23,497 bases of DNA from positions 1-23,497 of the forward strand of contig JAVBMP010000157.1 of NCBI GenBank assembly GCA_031552315.1. The letters run 5' to 3'. Source of the DNA: JAVBMP01 sp031552315. Lineage in GTDB: Bacteria > Desulfobacterota > Desulfovibrionia > Desulfovibrionales > Desulfovibrionaceae. The translations under genes and the position numbers were made by a program. Of this stretch, positions 15,142-22,455 are shown piece by piece. The notes under the pieces were generated by a model that did no database searches, was not told the DNA's origin, and saw nothing but the letters and a program-made list of their open reading frames with translations. The number at the start of each line of letters is the position of its first letter. Position 1 is the first letter of the stretch.

Positions 15142-16203
15142 TTACAGGCGTATGAACGGCTTGATAAGATCCGCCGGTTTGTCCTTCATCAGGTTAAAGG
15201 CTTCTTCAGCCGCGCCCAGCCCGTTGAAGCGGTGGGTTATAAGCTTGCTGGGGTCAAAACGGCCGCAGGCCACCATTTTCAGGAAGCGTTCCGTATAACG
15301 GCGGCCGCCAAAGCACAGCCCGCCCACAAACTTTTTGTCACCTATGCCGAAACCGGCAGGGATAAGGGGAATGTGAATGCCCTTCATATCCGTATACATA
15401 TCAACGTTGGCGATGGTTGCGCCCCATTTGGTCATTTTGTAGGCCTGTTCAACCACTTTGGGGCCGCCGCCGGCGATAATTACTTTATCAACGCCCTTCT
15501 TTTTGGTAAGGGCAAGCACCTGGTCTTCAATTGGGCCGTCTTTGTAGTTAAGCACTTCTGTCGCGCCGTATTCCTTGGCAAGGGCAACGCAGTTCGGGCG
15601 GCTGCCCACCGCGTAAATGTTGGACGCGCCGCGCAATTTGGCGCCAATAAGGGCCATAAGGCCAACCGGGCCAATGCCCACCACGCAAACATCATCGCCG
15701 TACTGAATGTTGGCCATGTCCGCGCCGCGGAAGCCGGTGGGCACCATGTCTGTACACATGCAGGCGCTTTCCAGCGATACGTTGTCGGGCAACAGGGCCA
15801 GTTGCATGTCCGCCTGCGGCACCAGCACAAGTTCGGCCAACGCGCCGTCAATGGTGTTGGAAAGGCGCACCGCGCCGCCCATTTTGTTGGTATGACCAAC
15901 CGGGCCGTCTTCTATATCCGGGCACAGCCAGTCGGGCGTGGCGGCGGGCACAACAACCACGTCGCCTTTTTTGAAATCTTTTACCCCGGAGCCGACTTCA
16001 ACTATGCGGCCCACCACTTCATGGCCCAAAATACGGTTGTGCAACCAGGGCAGGTCGCCCACTTCAAAAGCACTGTGAACATCTGAACTGCAAGGCGTAA
16101 TGGCTATGGGTTCAATAACGGCGTCAATGGGGCCGGCCTTGGGCGCATCTTTTTGCAACCAGCCGACAGACTTGCCAGGATGAATAATACCAAAACCTTT
16201 CAT
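15142..16203 (-). CDS. NADP-dependent zinc alcohol dehydrogenase, TbADH/isopropanol dehydrogenase type
   Basis: A 353-residue medium-chain dehydrogenase clearly resembling the secondary alcohol dehydrogenases of Thermoanaerobacter and Clostridium. Catalytic zinc ligands are C38 (ITPCSSDVH), H61-E62 (ILGHEVVG) and the Asp in CTDMVPTGF. The structural-zinc cysteine quartet is absent, as in that family. The Rossmann motif is VGIGPVGLMALIGAKLRG. GSRP and the following KEYGAT match the NADP-selecting residues of TbADH. Likely reaction: reversible reduction of a ketone or aldehyde to an alcohol; the true substrate is unknown. I chose the ATG at 16203 because GGAG lies seven bases upstream; a GTG ten codons earlier is less likely. 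It is monocistronic. Confidence 0.93.
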   Translation of the reverse strand: MKGFGIIHPGKSVGWLQKDAPKAGPIDAVIEPIAITPCSSDVHSAFEVGDLPWLHNRILGHEVVGRIVEVGSGVKDFKKGDVVVVPAATPDWLCPDIEDGPVGHTNKMGGAVRLSNTIDGALAELVLVPQADMQLALLPDNVSLESACMCTDMVPTGFRGADMANIQYGDDVCVVGIGPVGLMALIGAKLRGASNIYAVGSRPNCVALAKEYGATEVLNYKDGPIEDQVLALTKKKGVDKVIIAGGGPKVVEQAYKMTKWGATIANVDMYTDMKGIHIPLIPAGFGIGDKKFVGGLCFGGRRYTERFLKMVACGRFDPSKLITHRFNGLGAAEEAFNLMKDKPADLIKPFIRL

Positions 16204-16310
16204 GCGATGTCTCCATTTGTTAGGGTTTGACACAGTAAAAAGACGCTAGCACCTGGCAAGAAAAATAACAATACACTTATTATTTAATTATTTTTTTCAC
16301 TTTCCCCAAC

Positions 16311-16457
16311 GGAGGCCGTTGCACAATGAGAATTTTTGTTCTTTTACAAGGAGTGCGAGTTCCGTGCGGAGGGAGTATATTCAAACATATATGACCTTCG
16401 CGCGGGATGAAGCACGACGCAGTAAAAGGGCAAAAAGGCCATTGTGCAACGGCCTCC
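16311..16457 (+). repeat. Family A palindromic element, copy A3 (complete, 147 bp)
   Basis: The best complete copy. Ends GGAGGCCGTTGCACAATG and CATTGTGCAACGGCCTCC are perfect 18-bp inverted repeats, flanked on both sides by AAC. Both loop modules and the GGAGGGA...TGACC tip module are intact. It lies upstream of the alcohol dehydrogenase gene, antisense to it, and contains no ORF. Confidence 0.9.
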
Positions 16458-16516
16458 AACGGGTTATGTAATAACTGTCACTAACCGCAAAGCTTTTAAC
16501 CGGGCCGTTTTATAGT

Positions 16517-16570
16517 GAGGCCGTTGCACAATGGCCTCGTGTTGGACGCGTAACAGAGGGCAAAAAAAAT
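16517..16570. repeat. Truncated family A/B derivative
   Basis: GAGGCCGTTGCACAATGGCCTC (16517-16538) is a solo family A end hairpin. After a short spacer it is followed by GGACGCGTAACAGAGGGCAA and an A-run, which resembles the right loop module of both families. The inner and tip helices are missing. Confidence 0.6.
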
Positions 16571-16794
16571 CCCCCTTCCGGCCTGGCGCATTTCAAAGGC
16601 CGACAGGAAAGGGGACGCCAAAGGCGTGCGGCTGTTGACAAAGTCCTCTTTGTCAACAGCCCGCCGCAGAGGCGCAGGCGGCATTCATTGCCGCCGTTAA
16701 GCGCCGGAGCGGGCGTGCCTTTACAAATCCCGGCTTTGCGGGGTTTGTTATTAATCTGACGCCAAAGGCGTGAGGATTTTCTATTTAGGGTTTT
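16571..16794. other. Gene-free stretch with several hairpins
   Basis: No credible ORF. A 14-bp perfect hairpin lies at 16630-16661 (GGCTGTTGACAAAG, loop TCCT, CTTTGTCAACAGCC). Another at 16723-16748 (ACAAATCCCG against CGGGGTTTGT) may contribute to ending the metallophosphatase-like transcript arriving from the right. The short palindrome GACGCCAAAGGCGT occurs twice (about 16613 and 16758). No T-run follows any of these on the minus strand. Confidence 0.55.
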
Positions 16795-17910
16795 TTATTT
16801 GTGCTTCAAAATTTCTGAAACAGATTGATCATCTTGAATTTCCGGGCCAAGGTAAATCATGTCGGAGGCAAAGTTCAGGCTTTCGGCCCAAGGTTCCGCC
16901 ATGGCCCTTTGCCGGGCCGGGTAGCGCATTATGTCCAGCGTTGTCACGGCCCGGCCGCGCATGTCTGAACGCGACCAAAGCACGTGGGGCGCGGTTTTAC
17001 GCTGGGTTACCGCAAAAGGCAGGCCATCGCCCGCGCCCAGCAGCACGTCAAAATATTGATCCGCCTGCGGCAGGAAGGTATCTTCCATAAGCTGGCCCCA
17101 GGGGCTTATGCCTATCAGCAGGTCAACCTGCGGGCGCAATTCCTTGCCACGGGCCAGGGCCTTGTCAAAAAGCGGCTGGCGCAGCTTCTTCAACGCCGCC
17201 TCGTCCGTGCTGGCGCTTTCCAGCGGGGCAAAAAATACCAGGCCGATTTTACGGCCGCCCACTTCAAGTATGCGGTGGGGAAAGGCGCTGCTTACCGGCT
17301 GAAAGCTTTTGGGCAATTCAACCTGTTCCGCCCGGAACCATGACGCGGCCCCTATGGAAAGGTAAACGGCGTCCGGTTTGCCCACGGCGTAGGCATCCGC
17401 CACTTCACGGGCGGAGAATATGGCGGAATCCGGGTATTTGGGGTTTGGGTCGCTACGCAGCACAAAGGCGTAGCCGTCCGGGCGAAATTCGCCAGGGCCG
17501 ACAATGTACAGGGTGTTCGGAACTTCCGCCCGCATTCTTTTTATAAAGGTGGCACGCCGGGCCAGGCCGCCGGAAGCGTTGGCCCCGCAAGTCGGGCAGG
17601 GAAAAAGCTCGCCCCGGCTGTCCGCCACATAGACAATGCGCAAAGGGGAAGATGACCCGCCCGCCTCTTGCGCGTTTTGCCCGCTTTGAACGGGTTTGCC
17701 GCCCAGCGGGGTTGCCAGATCCGGTTCCAGGCTGAAAGAAGCCGCCTGGGCGTGAGCGGGGGCCAAAAGCAGTTGGCAGACCAAAAGCAGCTGGCAAAGC
17801 AAAAACAACGGGCAGGATAAAAGCAATGGGCGGGACAACACAAAGGCAGGCAGGCGGCCTTTAAAAGACCGGGCTGCCTGCCTGACGGAACAAACCGATT
17901 TATCAATCAT
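16795..17910 (-). CDS. Secreted UshA/metallophosphatase-like protein, metal sites apparently degenerate
   Basis: A 371-residue exported protein. An N-terminal basic region is followed by a long hydrophobic core ending in APAHAQAA, a likely signal peptidase I site near residue 55. The mature part starts with LRIVYVADSRGELFPCPTCG and GGLARRATFIKRMR, the pattern of UshA/5'-nucleotidase-like metallophosphatases with a PC-x-C variant. The expected metal motifs look altered: DSR for D-x-H, IGAAS for GNHE, SPWG for S-H-x-G and GAGDG for GHxH. It may be a binding protein rather than an enzyme, or these may be features of this subfamily. Its start overlaps the HU stop by 8 bp. Four 18-bp repeats encode much of the signal peptide core. 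Confidence 0.7.
   Translation of the reverse strand: MIDKSVCSVRQAARSFKGRLPAFVLSRPLLLSCPLFLLCQLLLVCQLLLAPAHAQAASFSLEPDLATPLGGKPVQSGQNAQEAGGSSSPLRIVYVADSRGELFPCPTCGANASGGLARRATFIKRMRAEVPNTLYIVGPGEFRPDGYAFVLRSDPNPKYPDSAIFSAREVADAYAVGKPDAVYLSIGAASWFRAEQVELPKSFQPVSSAFPHRILEVGGRKIGLVFFAPLESASTDEAALKKLRQPLFDKALARGKELRPQVDLLIGISPWGQLMEDTFLPQADQYFDVLLGAGDGLPFAVTQRKTAPHVLWSRSDMRGRAVTTLDIMRYPARQRAMAEPWAESLNFASDMIYLGPEIQDDQSVSEILKHK
17764..17835 (-). repeat. 18-bp in-frame tandem repeat, four units, in the signal peptide
   Basis: Units at 17764, 17782, 17800 and 17818 are variants of CAAAAGCAGCTGGCAAAG. On the minus strand they encode the hexads PLLLSC, PLFLLC, QLLLVC and QLLLAP-like sequence, i.e. most of the hydrophobic core. 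Units are diverged but in register. Confidence 0.78.
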
Positions 17911-18178
17911 TCAAAAACTCTTTCAATTCCTTGCCTGCCCGGAAGAAAGGCAGCTTTTTGGATTTAACCTGCACAGATTCGCCTGTTTTGGGGTTGCGGC
18001 CGACATAGCCGCCGTATTCTTTAAGTTTGAAGCTGCCAAACCCTCTAATTTCCACTCTGTTGCCTTCCAGCAGCGCGCCTTTCATTTTGTCGAAAAACAC
18101 GTCAACAACGGTCGCGGCCTCTTCAAGAGGCAAGGATTTGTCATCAGCCAATGCTTTTATCAAGTCGCTTTTATTCAT
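17903..18178 (-). CDS. HU-family DNA-binding protein
   Basis: A 91-residue nucleoid protein of the HU/IHF fold. MNKSDLIKALADDKSLPLEEA opens the helical dimer part; EIRGFGSFKLKEY and GRNPKTGESVQVKSKKLPFFRAGKELKE are the DNA-binding arm and C-terminal helix. It acts as a dimer that bends DNA. The ATG at 18178 is chosen because AAGGAG lies a few bases upstream and length and start match the family; the longer upstream reading (to 18403) is not supported. It overlaps the exported metallophosphatase-like gene by 8 bp. Confidence 0.95.
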   Translation of the reverse strand: MNKSDLIKALADDKSLPLEEAATVVDVFFDKMKGALLEGNRVEIRGFGSFKLKEYGGYVGRNPKTGESVQVKSKKLPFFRAGKELKEFLND

Positions 18179-18646
18179 TTTGCACTCCTTAATTACAACC
18201 ACACCACGGCAATACGCCAAAATGGCCTGACGCCCACTTAAGAGCGAACTACCTTTACCTTTAATCTTTTGAAACACTTCAAAGGATAGCGGGACAAAAT
18301 TACAACACCCGTTTACCCCGGCACCTGTTGACTCTGGCGCCCGTTTATTCTGGTGCCAGCTCACCACGGCACCTTGCCGGGCGACGCGTCCCAAAATATC
18401 CACCCCGATGAAGCGCTGGTGAACACGGACAAGCCAGGTCAGGAATCATGCATAATTTAATATGCCATGACTTCTATGCCCCATTTTTTCTAGATATGCA
18501 CTAAAAGCCCGTATTAATCAAGAGAAACAAGCCATTTTCCACCACTTTTTTCCCACGCTGCCCGGGCCTTCTGGTCTATGGAAAATTTTGTATTTCTTTT
18601 CAATTTGTTGCGCGGCAAACGCGTTACAGGCTGTGGAAAGAAATAT
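18179..18646. other. Gene-free stretch upstream of HU and downstream of the pseudouridine synthase gene
   Basis: No credible gene on either strand. The part next to HU must contain its promoter, but I see no convincing -35/-10 pair. Two loosely similar segments (CCCGTTTACCCCGGCACC near 18308 and CCCGTTTATTCTGGTGCC near 18341) form a degenerate direct repeat. No clear terminator is seen after the pseudouridine synthase stop codon. Confidence 0.5.
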
Positions 18647-19465
18647 CTATTTTAAACCAACGGCTTTGCGCAAGGCGGCAACTTCCGCCTTTTCCAGCAC
18701 GCGCGCCTTGCCAAGGGGCAGCGCGCCAAGTTCAAGCGGGCCCTGGGCTATGCGGCGCAAGCGCAAGATGGTTATGCCAAAGTCACGGAACATGCGGCGT
18801 ATTTGCCGGTTAACCCCCTGATGCAGCACCATTTCAAGGCGGGTGGGGTAATTTTTGTCCGCAAACACTTCCACCGGGGCCAGCTTTTCCCCTTCCGCCA
18901 GGGTCATGCCCTTGCGCATTATGGCAAGCTGATCCGCGCCGGGGGCTTCCCGCAGCAGCACTTCATAGCGCTTGGGCAAGTGGTGGCGCGGGTGGGTAAG
19001 GCGCTGGGCAAGCTCGCCGTCATCGGTAAGCAGAATAAGCCCTTCGGAAAAATAGTCCAGCCGCCCCACGGGGTAAAGCCTGCGCCCGGCCAGTTCCGCC
19101 GGTATGAAGTCCAGCACGGTCTTGCGGCCTTCCGGGTCATAGGACGTGCTTACCACGTGAATGGGCTTGTGCAGCATTACATAGCTGCATTCCCGGTTTT
19201 GCCCGCCCTGAAAATCCACGCGCTTGCCGTCCACTTCCAGCGTGTCGGCCCCGGTAAGCTTCAGGCCAAGTTCCCGCGTTACCACGCCATTTACGCTGAC
19301 CCGCCCTTCCAGAACCAGGCGTTCCGCCTCACGGCGGGAACAAAGCCCCGCCCCGGCAATGGCCTTGTTCAGGCGCAGGCCGCCCTCGCCTTCCGCCTGT
19401 TGCATATCTTTCGGCCCGCCGGGCGCGTCTTGCGGTTTTTTATTCGTATTCACAGCTTTTTTCAT
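18647..19465 (-). CDS. 23S rRNA pseudouridine synthase, RluB/RsuA family
   Basis: About 272 residues. After a charged, low-complexity N-terminal segment (about 30 residues) comes an S4 RNA-binding domain (RLNKAIAGAGLCSRREAERL, VSVNGVV). The catalytic domain carries YPVGRLDYFSEGLILLTDDG, with the catalytic aspartate in GRLD, and the C-terminal QGVNRQIRRMFRDFG motif. The family isomerises specific uridines in rRNA; RluB is the closest guess, RsuA or RluE-like alternatives remain. Start choice is uncertain: the ATG at 19465 lacks a strong Shine-Dalgarno, and an in-frame ATG at about 19402 is also possible. Divergent from fliD. Confidence 0.9.
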   Translation of the reverse strand: MKKAVNTNKKPQDAPGGPKDMQQAEGEGGLRLNKAIAGAGLCSRREAERLVLEGRVSVNGVVTRELGLKLTGADTLEVDGKRVDFQGGQNRECSYVMLHKPIHVVSTSYDPEGRKTVLDFIPAELAGRRLYPVGRLDYFSEGLILLTDDGELAQRLTHPRHHLPKRYEVLLREAPGADQLAIMRKGMTLAEGEKLAPVEVFADKNYPTRLEMVLHQGVNRQIRRMFRDFGITILRLRRIAQGPLELGALPLGKARVLEKAEVAALRKAVGLK

Positions 19466-19503
19466 GCTTTTTATAAAGGTTGTAGACTTTTTGGCCGATA
19501 AGA

Positions 19504-19516
19504 TTGCACAATGGCC
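19504..19516. repeat. Short remnant of a family A terminus
   Basis: TTGCACAATGGCC matches 13 bases of the family A end sequence. It lies in the divergent region between the pseudouridine synthase and fliD genes. It is short enough that chance cannot be excluded. Confidence 0.4.
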
Positions 19517-19620
19517 CAGGTTACAAAACTCTGACACTTTTTGCCGCGCGGGCAAGCCCCACGCGCCGGGCATAAAAAACAGTTCATACAAGCCCGGATT
19601 TTATAAGAACAAAACGGTTA

Positions 19621-19637
19621 TGGCACCAAGCTTGCAT
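19621..19637 (+). promoter_or_regulatory. Sigma-54 (RpoN) promoter for fliD-fliS
   Basis: TGGCACCAAGCTTGCAT matches the -24/-12 consensus TGGCAC-N5-TTGC(A/T), with the GG (19622-19623) and GC (19634-19635) exactly ten bases apart. It lies 65 bp upstream of the fliD ATG. Late flagellar genes are commonly RpoN-dependent, so an enhancer-binding activator such as a FlrC/FleQ type would be required (inference). Confidence 0.85.
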
Positions 19638-19701
19638 CAAATTTGGCGGAAAACTCCATTCAATACAGTTTACGGGCAATTTTTTCCGCGCGAGGTTTGA
19701 G

Positions 19702-22443
19702 ATGGCCGAATATTCATCAGGCAGCATACACTTTTCAGGTCTTGGCAACGGCACAGACTTTGATACCATGATTACCCAGCTTAAAAAGCTGGAGCTTATG
19801 CCTGCCCAAAAAATGCTCAAGTGGAAGAACGACTGGCAAATACGCCTTGACGCCTTTGGTCAGGTGCGCACAAAGCTGGCTTCTTTCAGCGAATTTTTGG
19901 GCACCATGAACAATGAAGCGGCCTTTCTGGCAAAAAACGCCACGTCTTCAAACCCCGCCGTGGCCGGCCTGGTGCCTTCAACCAACGCGGTGGAAGGCAC
20001 ATACAATATTGAAGTGAACAAGCTGGCTTCCAGCAGTCAATGCACGCTTGAAACCGGCTATGCGGACAAGTTTGCCAACATCAACGCCACTGCCGGCGTG
20101 CAAAAATTCAAATACAACTACAAGGGCAAGGATTACGAGCTTAACGTGCCGCAAGGCACCACCCTTGAAGGTTTGAAAAACATCATAAACAACTCGCCGG
20201 GCAACCCCGGCGTAAAGGCGTCTTTGGTGACCGGGTCAAAGGGCATGGTGCTGCAACTGCATTCCATGTCCCAGGGTTCTCAGGCCTCGCTAAGCATAGA
20301 CCCTTCAACCAAAGTGGGTGACTACGGCACGGCTGTTACTGCGGCCAGCCTTTCAGTGGAAACCAAATACGCCCCCGCAAACCTTGTAAACCCCACGGGC
20401 GCGCCGCAAACCTTTACCCTGAACTTCAACGGAGCGCACAGCTTTACCATAGATAACAGCACCACCCTGCAAAGCCTGGCCAGCGACATAAACGCCGCCG
20501 GGCTTGGCCTTACGGCCTCGCTTGATGAAAGCGTTCCGGGAAAAACCACCCTGAAATTCACAGCGGATCAAGCCGGTGTGGGCAGCATTTCGCTAGGCGC
20601 GGGTTCCGCCATTGGTATTTATGGCACTTCCCCAACAAAAGCAAGCGCCACCCTAAGAACGACCCTCACGCCTACAGACGACGTAACCGGCGGCGCGGCG
20701 GGCGTTTTTTCTTTCAACTACAACGGCGCGCAGTACAGCGTTGATGTTGATGCGGGCACCACCCTGCAAGGCCTGGCAGACAAAATAAACGCTGAAAACA
20801 CCGGCGTAAGCGCCAAACTAATTACCCAAAGCGGCGTAACCAGCCTGCAATTACAGGGCAGCGCGGCCAACAACGAGGCGCAAATAAGCATACATGCCGA
20901 CACAACCCTGCCAGACTTCGGCCCCGCGTATAACTGGACCTTAAGGCCGGCCACCCCGGCCTGGGCTTCGCAACACGGCAGCGGCGGCTGGACAATGCAC
21001 AACGGCGAGGATGCCGAAGTGCGCGTGAACGGCTGGCCGGCCACCGGCTGGATGAAGACTTCCAGCAACAGCCTTACCGATATTATTGACGGCGTTACGG
21101 TCAACCTTTATTCCGAAGGCAAAACCACCATGACCGTGGCCATGGACAAGGAAAAGATCAAGGAAAACGTCATTTCTTTCATCGACCAGGTGAATGAAGT
21201 GCGCTTTCTTATGAACGAGCTTACCAAGGTTGATTCCACCAAAAAGACCTATTTGCCGGAAGATTCCAAGAACCAGTATGAAATGCAAAAAGGTTCCGTA
21301 CTTACCGGCAACTACGGCATGCAGCTTATCATTTCCAAAATGAAAAGCGCGCTTATGGACAAAGGCAAGGGCTTCAGCTATGAAAATCAGGATCCGCTGG
21401 GCTTTATCAGCGGTGACGCCATTGCCTCTTTGGCCCACATAGGCATTCATACAGACAGCAAAAGCGGTTCACCCACCTTTGGCATGCTGGTTTTCAACCA
21501 GGATACCAACCTGCCCATTTTTGACAATATTCTTGATAAAAACCCGGAAGCCGTGGCCGAACTGTTCGCGTCCAAGGGCAAGGCCACTACAGATTCCCAT
21601 GATTTTGGGGTGGATTCCATAATGACCGGCTTCACCAAGGGCGGGGAATACAAGGTGGAATATGAGGTGGACGCCTCCGGCAACATAACATCCGCCATTA
21701 TAAACGGAAAAAAGGCCAAAATAGACAATGCCAGCAAGCAGATATTCCTGGATAAATACATGCCGGGAGAAAAGGAAAACGACGCCGATGGTATAACCTT
21801 GAACATATACAACCTTGCGCCGGGCAAGCACCCGGTGGAACAGGGCGTTCAGGTTTCCAAAAGTTCTTACACAGACCCGAACGCCAGGGTGAACACCAGC
21901 GGGGACAACCAAAGCTTTTCCTACACGCACAACGGCGCATCCACCGCCCTTACCGTGCCGGACGGCACCACTATTGACCAGCTTTGCCAAATGATAAACT
22001 CCGTTACCCCGGGCGTTGCCTCCACCACGCCGGGCGCGGACGGTTATTTGCACCTGCAGCTTATAGGCGCGACCGTGGACAGCGGCACAACGGTGCAGGG
22101 CCTTGGTTCCGCCAGCATGCTCAAAATGCCGGAACAGGCCTCTACCGTGCGCGTCAAGGAAGGCAAGCTGGCCACCCTGAAAACAATGATAGACGTTGAT
22201 TTTCTGGAACCGGACGACGGCCCGAACGACCCGATAAAAGGCACCATAAGCATTTTGGAAAGTCAGTACAAAAGCATTATGGAAAACATAGACAAAAAAA
22301 TTGTGCGGGAAGATGAGCGCGTGGTTAAATGGGAACGCGTAACCCGGCTGCGTTTTGCGCGCCTGGAAGCCACCCTTAAAAAATATGACAGCCTGAACTC
22401 GCAAATAGAATCTCAGGTCAAGCAACTTGGAACCAGCAAGTAA
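19702..22443 (+). CDS. fliD: Flagellar filament capping protein FliD (hook-associated protein 2), extended
   Basis: A 913-residue secreted protein that caps the flagellar filament and helps flagellin fold at the tip. FliD_N is at residues about 10-105 (GLGNGTDFDTMITQLKKLEL). Four flagellin hook-IN-like repeats follow the pattern F-x-(Y/F)-N-G...GTTLxxLxxxIN: about 134-200, 236-297, 335-397 and 738-795. FliD_C begins near 435 (VRVNGWPATG, LTDIIDGVTVNLYS), and the C-terminal coiled-coil helices end the protein (about 850-913). Typical FliD is 400-700 residues, so the extra IN-like repeats make this one long; the fourth lies inside FliD_C. GAGG six bases upstream supports the start. It has a sigma-54 promoter, and fliS follows after 12 bp. 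Confidence 0.94.
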   Translation: MAEYSSGSIHFSGLGNGTDFDTMITQLKKLELMPAQKMLKWKNDWQIRLDAFGQVRTKLASFSEFLGTMNNEAAFLAKNATSSNPAVAGLVPSTNAVEGTYNIEVNKLASSSQCTLETGYADKFANINATAGVQKFKYNYKGKDYELNVPQGTTLEGLKNIINNSPGNPGVKASLVTGSKGMVLQLHSMSQGSQASLSIDPSTKVGDYGTAVTAASLSVETKYAPANLVNPTGAPQTFTLNFNGAHSFTIDNSTTLQSLASDINAAGLGLTASLDESVPGKTTLKFTADQAGVGSISLGAGSAIGIYGTSPTKASATLRTTLTPTDDVTGGAAGVFSFNYNGAQYSVDVDAGTTLQGLADKINAENTGVSAKLITQSGVTSLQLQGSAANNEAQISIHADTTLPDFGPAYNWTLRPATPAWASQHGSGGWTMHNGEDAEVRVNGWPATGWMKTSSNSLTDIIDGVTVNLYSEGKTTMTVAMDKEKIKENVISFIDQVNEVRFLMNELTKVDSTKKTYLPEDSKNQYEMQKGSVLTGNYGMQLIISKMKSALMDKGKGFSYENQDPLGFISGDAIASLAHIGIHTDSKSGSPTFGMLVFNQDTNLPIFDNILDKNPEAVAELFASKGKATTDSHDFGVDSIMTGFTKGGEYKVEYEVDASGNITSAIINGKKAKIDNASKQIFLDKYMPGEKENDADGITLNIYNLAPGKHPVEQGVQVSKSSYTDPNARVNTSGDNQSFSYTHNGASTALTVPDGTTIDQLCQMINSVTPGVASTTPGADGYLHLQLIGATVDSGTTVQGLGSASMLKMPEQASTVRVKEGKLATLKTMIDVDFLEPDDGPNDPIKGTISILESQYKSIMENIDKKIVREDERVVKWERVTRLRFARLEATLKKYDSLNSQIESQVKQLGTSK

Positions 22444-22455
22444 CAGGGGGAAATA

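Noticed and set aside
14542..16086. Plus-strand ORF of 514 codons opposite moeA and the alcohol dehydrogenase
   Set aside because: It crosses the intergenic terminator and has no recognisable domain, whereas both minus-strand genes are unmistakable.
16496..16684. Minus-strand ORF of 62 codons across hairpins and a repeat fragment
   Set aside because: Composition follows the palindromes, there is no good start region and it does not resemble a protein family.
18305..18375. Degenerate direct repeat upstream of HU as a regulatory array
   Set aside because: The two copies are too diverged and lack palindromic structure, so I mention it only in the gap description.
18179..18403. N-terminal extension of the HU gene to 166 residues
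   Set aside because: The extension lacks HU homology, and the internal ATG at 18178 has a strong AAGGAG ribosome binding site and gives the normal 91-residue length.
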